Below are positions 62,141-64,000 of a DNA stretch of 64,000 nucleotides, in pieces. Under the pieces are notes generated by a model that worked only from the letters and a program-made list of their open reading frames with translations, did not search any database and was not told the DNA's origin. Location of the stretch: NCBI GenBank assembly GCA_025363755.1, contig JANYLQ010000029.1, positions 248,001 to 312,000 of the forward strand, in the 5' to 3' direction. Source of the stretch: Hyphomicrobiales bacterium (lineage in GTDB: Bacteria > Pseudomonadota > Alphaproteobacteria > Rhizobiales > Aestuariivirgaceae). Position 1 is the first letter of the stretch. The number at the start of each line of letters is the position of its first letter. The translations under genes and the position numbers were made by a program.

Positions 62141-62299
62141 CGTCTTCTACCGCTTCAGCGCGAGAAGAAAGGGGCCCGTCGAACGAAGTGAGATGGGATA
62201 GATGAGGGTGTGTGAGACAAGCTTGACTGCCCCTCACCTATCCCATTTTGCTGAAGCAAAATGGGCCCCTTTCCTCTCCCGCTGAAGCGGTAGAGGACG
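62141..62299. repeat. 159-bp intergenic inverted repeat with nested hairpins
   Basis: Outer arms of 37 bp (62141-62177 and 62263-62299) pair with three mismatches. Inside, ATGGGATAG-TGAGGG (from about 62192) pairs with its complement near 62230-62246, and a separate stem ATTTTGC-TGAA-GCAAAAT lies at 62245-62262. It fills the gap between the convergent acuI and glyS genes and could end transcription from both. Its size and nested structure suggest a dispersed repeat rather than a simple terminator. Confidence 0.75.
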
Positions 62300-62300
62300 A

Positions 62301-64000
62301 TTACCCTTCAATATTGCTGAAATCAGCAACCTCGGCGGTGGCTTCTCTGATGCGGTTCAGGAGGCGCAGGCGGTTCTCGCGGAAGGTGGCGTCTTTGTCG
62401 TTTACGATCACGCCTTCGAAAAACTCATCCACGGGCACGCGCAGTTTGGCGATGGCTTTCATGGCGCCTTCGAAATCCTCATGCTCCACGGCTTTGCGGG
62501 CCAAGGCCGAGGCTTGGCTGATGGCCGAATGCAGGGCTTTTTCTTCACCCTTGATGAGTTGGGCTGGATTCACATCGCCTGAATATTTTTTATCGTCTTT
62601 CTTTTCTTCGATACGCAGAATATTGGCGGCGCGTTTCACGCCAGCCAAAAGGTTTTTGCCGTCATCGGTTTCAAGGAATTTTGACAGCGCTTCCACGCGG
62701 CGCACCACCATGAGCAAATCATCCTGGCCACCGAGCGCAAACACCGCATCAATCAAATCATGCCGCGCGCCTTTGTCTTTGAGATAGACTTTGAGACGGT
62801 CGGCGAAGAAGGCGAGGAGGTCAACAGATTGCGATTTAACTTGCCGACCATTCCACAAAATTAGTGACTGACCAACTGCGGAGGTTTTGCCTTCGCTCTT
62901 TATTCTCTCGATCAACTGGCCTTCAATTGAACTATAGTTAGTTTCAAATATTGAAACCAAATTCAAACTTTGATTTGTTTCGACTAAACAGCGTATCGCT
63001 CCCAGCGCCGCACGACGCAGTGCATAGGGGTCTTTTGATCCTGTTGGTTTCTCATCAAAAAACCAGAAGCCTACCAGCGTATCCAGCTTATCCGCCAACG
63101 CCACAGCAACTCCAACTTTGGAAACAGGGATTGAATCACTCGGGCCTTGGGGTTTGTAATGATCGCGCAGAGCGTCGGCCACTTCGGGATCTATGCCCTG
63201 CTCCAGAGCAATATAGCGGCCCATCAGGCCTTGGAGTTCGGGGAACTCGCCGACCATGCCGGTAACCAGATCGGCCTTTGCCAATCGTGCTGCCAATTTT
63301 GATTTCTCTACATCAGCGCCAATCGTCTTGGCGATTTCGCCAGCAAGTGCTTCAACGCGTTTCACACGCTCGCCCTGTGAACCCAGTTTGGCATGGAATG
63401 TAATTGCATCCAGCTTCGGCAGTAAATCTTCGAGCTTCACCTTGCGGTCCTGATCCCAGAAGAATTTGGCATCGCTCAAACGTGCGGCGATCACCTTGTT
63501 GTTGCCGTGGATGATGGTTTTGCCGCCGTCGCTGGCAATGGTGTTGGCGACCAGCAGATAGTGGTTTGACAGCTTGCCATCTTTGCCCCGCAGGCAGAAA
63601 CATTTTTGGTTATTCTTGATCGTGGTGATGATCACTTCTTCGGGCACGTTCAAATAATTTTTATCAAACGAACCCATCAGAACCACGGGCCATTCCACGA
63701 GGCCTGCCACTTCCTTCAGCAGCGCTTCATCCTCAATCATTTCGAGGCCTTGGGCGAAGCTTAGGTTTTTGGCATCCGCTTTAATGGTTTCCATGCGGGC
63801 GTTTGCGTCAACGATCACATGGGCTTTGTGCAGGCTGCCTACATAATCATCAAAGCGGCGGGCTTCGATGGCACCTGAACTTAGGAAACGGTGGCCTAAA
63901 GTGGTGTTGCCACTTTTAATTCCTTCGACTTCAAACGGAACCACTTCCCCATCAAAAGTGCAGAGAATGCTTTGCAAGGGTCTGATCCAACGCAGCGTGC
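62301..64000 (-). CDS. glyS: Glycyl-tRNA synthetase beta subunit, C-terminal part (5' end outside)
   Basis: About 566 codons are visible. Reading upstream of residue LQSILCTF gives [11 protein letters not shown], the conserved GlyS segment, and the frame continues open to position 64000, so no start is in the window. Blocks present: [28 protein letters not shown], the HD-like [37 protein letters not shown] and the C-terminal anticodon-binding region ending FSNIEG. The heterotetrameric glycine enzyme charges tRNA-Gly. glyQ is not in view. Confidence 0.96.
   Translation of the reverse strand, partial: TLRWIRPLQSILCTFDGEVVPFEVEGIKSGNTTLGHRFLSSGAIEARRFDDYVGSLHKAHVIVDANARMETIKADAKNLSFAQGLEMIEDEALLKEVAGLVEWPVVLMGSFDKNYLNVPEEVIITTIKNNQKCFCLRGKDGKLSNHYLLVANTIASDGGKTIIHGNNKVIAARLSDAKFFWDQDRKVKLEDLLPKLDAITFHAKLGSQGERVKRVEALAGEIAKTIGADVEKSKLAARLAKADLVTGMVGEFPELQGLMGRYIALEQGIDPEVADALRDHYKPQGPSDSIPVSKVGVAVALADKLDTLVGFWFFDEKPTGSKDPYALRRAALGAIRCLVETNQSLNLVSIFETNYSSIEGQLIERIKSEGKTSAVGQSLILWNGRQVKSQSVDLLAFFADRLKVYLKDKGARHDLIDAVFALGGQDDLLMVVRRVEALSKFLETDDGKNLLAGVKRAANILRIEEKKDDKKYSGDVNPAQLIKGEEKALHSAISQASALARKAVEHEDFEGAMKAIAKLRVPVDEFFEGVIVNDKDATFRENRLRLLNRIREATAEVADFSNIEG

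Noticed and set aside
62248-62787. 179-codon open frame across the inverted repeat and glyS
   Set aside because: Antisense to conserved glyS and starting inside a repeat; no independent support.
1-64000. CRISPR array, tRNA, rRNA, insertion sequence or prophage
   Set aside because: No spaced direct repeats, no tRNA-like cloverleaf or rRNA stretch in the gaps, and no transposase, integrase or phage structural gene were seen.

Overview
The window reads as an ordinary chromosomal stretch of an alphaproteobacterium, most likely of the order Hyphomicrobiales (Rhizobiales). The signs are DUF2336, PAS_5, DUF2852 and DUF1761 proteins, a pyruvate phosphate dikinase next to a SleB-type cell wall hydrolase with glyS a few kilobases away, TTAA-N7-TTAA (CtrA-type) boxes, and dense coding with many ATGA-type overlaps. 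GC content looks close to balanced by eye; it was not computed. I recognise 67 protein genes, two of them cut by the window edges. I see no rRNA or tRNA, no insertion sequence, no phage and no CRISPR array. No gap between genes exceeds about 250 bases.

Layout. 0-2 kb: PAS_5 and DUF2336 proteins (minus strand). 2-6.7 kb: msrB, oligopeptidase B, isochorismatase-like hydrolase, glutaryl-CoA dehydrogenase and GNAT (plus strand). 6.6-9.4 kb: a TetR-controlled divergon, with TSUP transporter and TetR facing an ABA4-like protein and an unknown membrane protein, and three copies of a 13-bp operator between them. 9.4-15.6 kb: enolase-superfamily enzyme, DUF1761, Fe-superoxide dismutase, M19 dipeptidase, zinc alcohol dehydrogenase, NTF2-like protein, LysE exporter and an anchored intradiol dioxygenase. 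15.7-18.1 kb: a three-gene amidoligase operon (retropepsin-like, RimK, AstE/AspA-like). 18-24.2 kb: msrA, HerA-like ATPase, ReAV-type asparaginase, glutamine amidotransferase, glpK and TerC. 24.3-28.7 kb: a sugar kinase/mutarotase/flavin oxidoreductase operon. 28.7-32.8 kb: ppa, a VapBC module, ABC-F ATPase and an SMP-30 lactonase.

33-42 kb is the most interesting metabolic region. Two GMC oxidoreductases, a CoA-transferase, an enoyl-CoA hydratase, an SDR, a DUF993 protein, a TIM-barrel epimerase and a TetR regulator sit around one 16-bp palindromic operator. It looks like a regulated catabolic pathway for an unidentified hydroxylated, possibly cyclic, substrate. Malate synthase G follows it.

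42-50.5 kb: glcB, the HDAC-xseB-tlyA operon, Sua5, a D-2-hydroxyacid dehydrogenase-type flavoprotein, an MBL hydrolase, and SRAP facing NUDIX. 50.5-53.4 kb: a small unknown protein, an MFS transporter, and a PadR/DUF2852 operon under a 26-bp palindrome. 53.4-57.3 kb: a PPDK homologue with an eroded nucleotide-binding domain, then the SleB-like hydrolase. 57.3-59.7 kb: a fully coupled operon ygfZ-tag-HD hydrolase-phosphatase. 59.8-64 kb: a dihydroorotase homologue lacking the first metal histidine, an acrylyl-CoA reductase-like enzyme, a long intergenic inverted repeat and the 3' part of glyS.

Functions are assigned from recognised family motifs, without database searches. Promoter, operator and CtrA-box calls rest on reading symmetry and consensus by eye.
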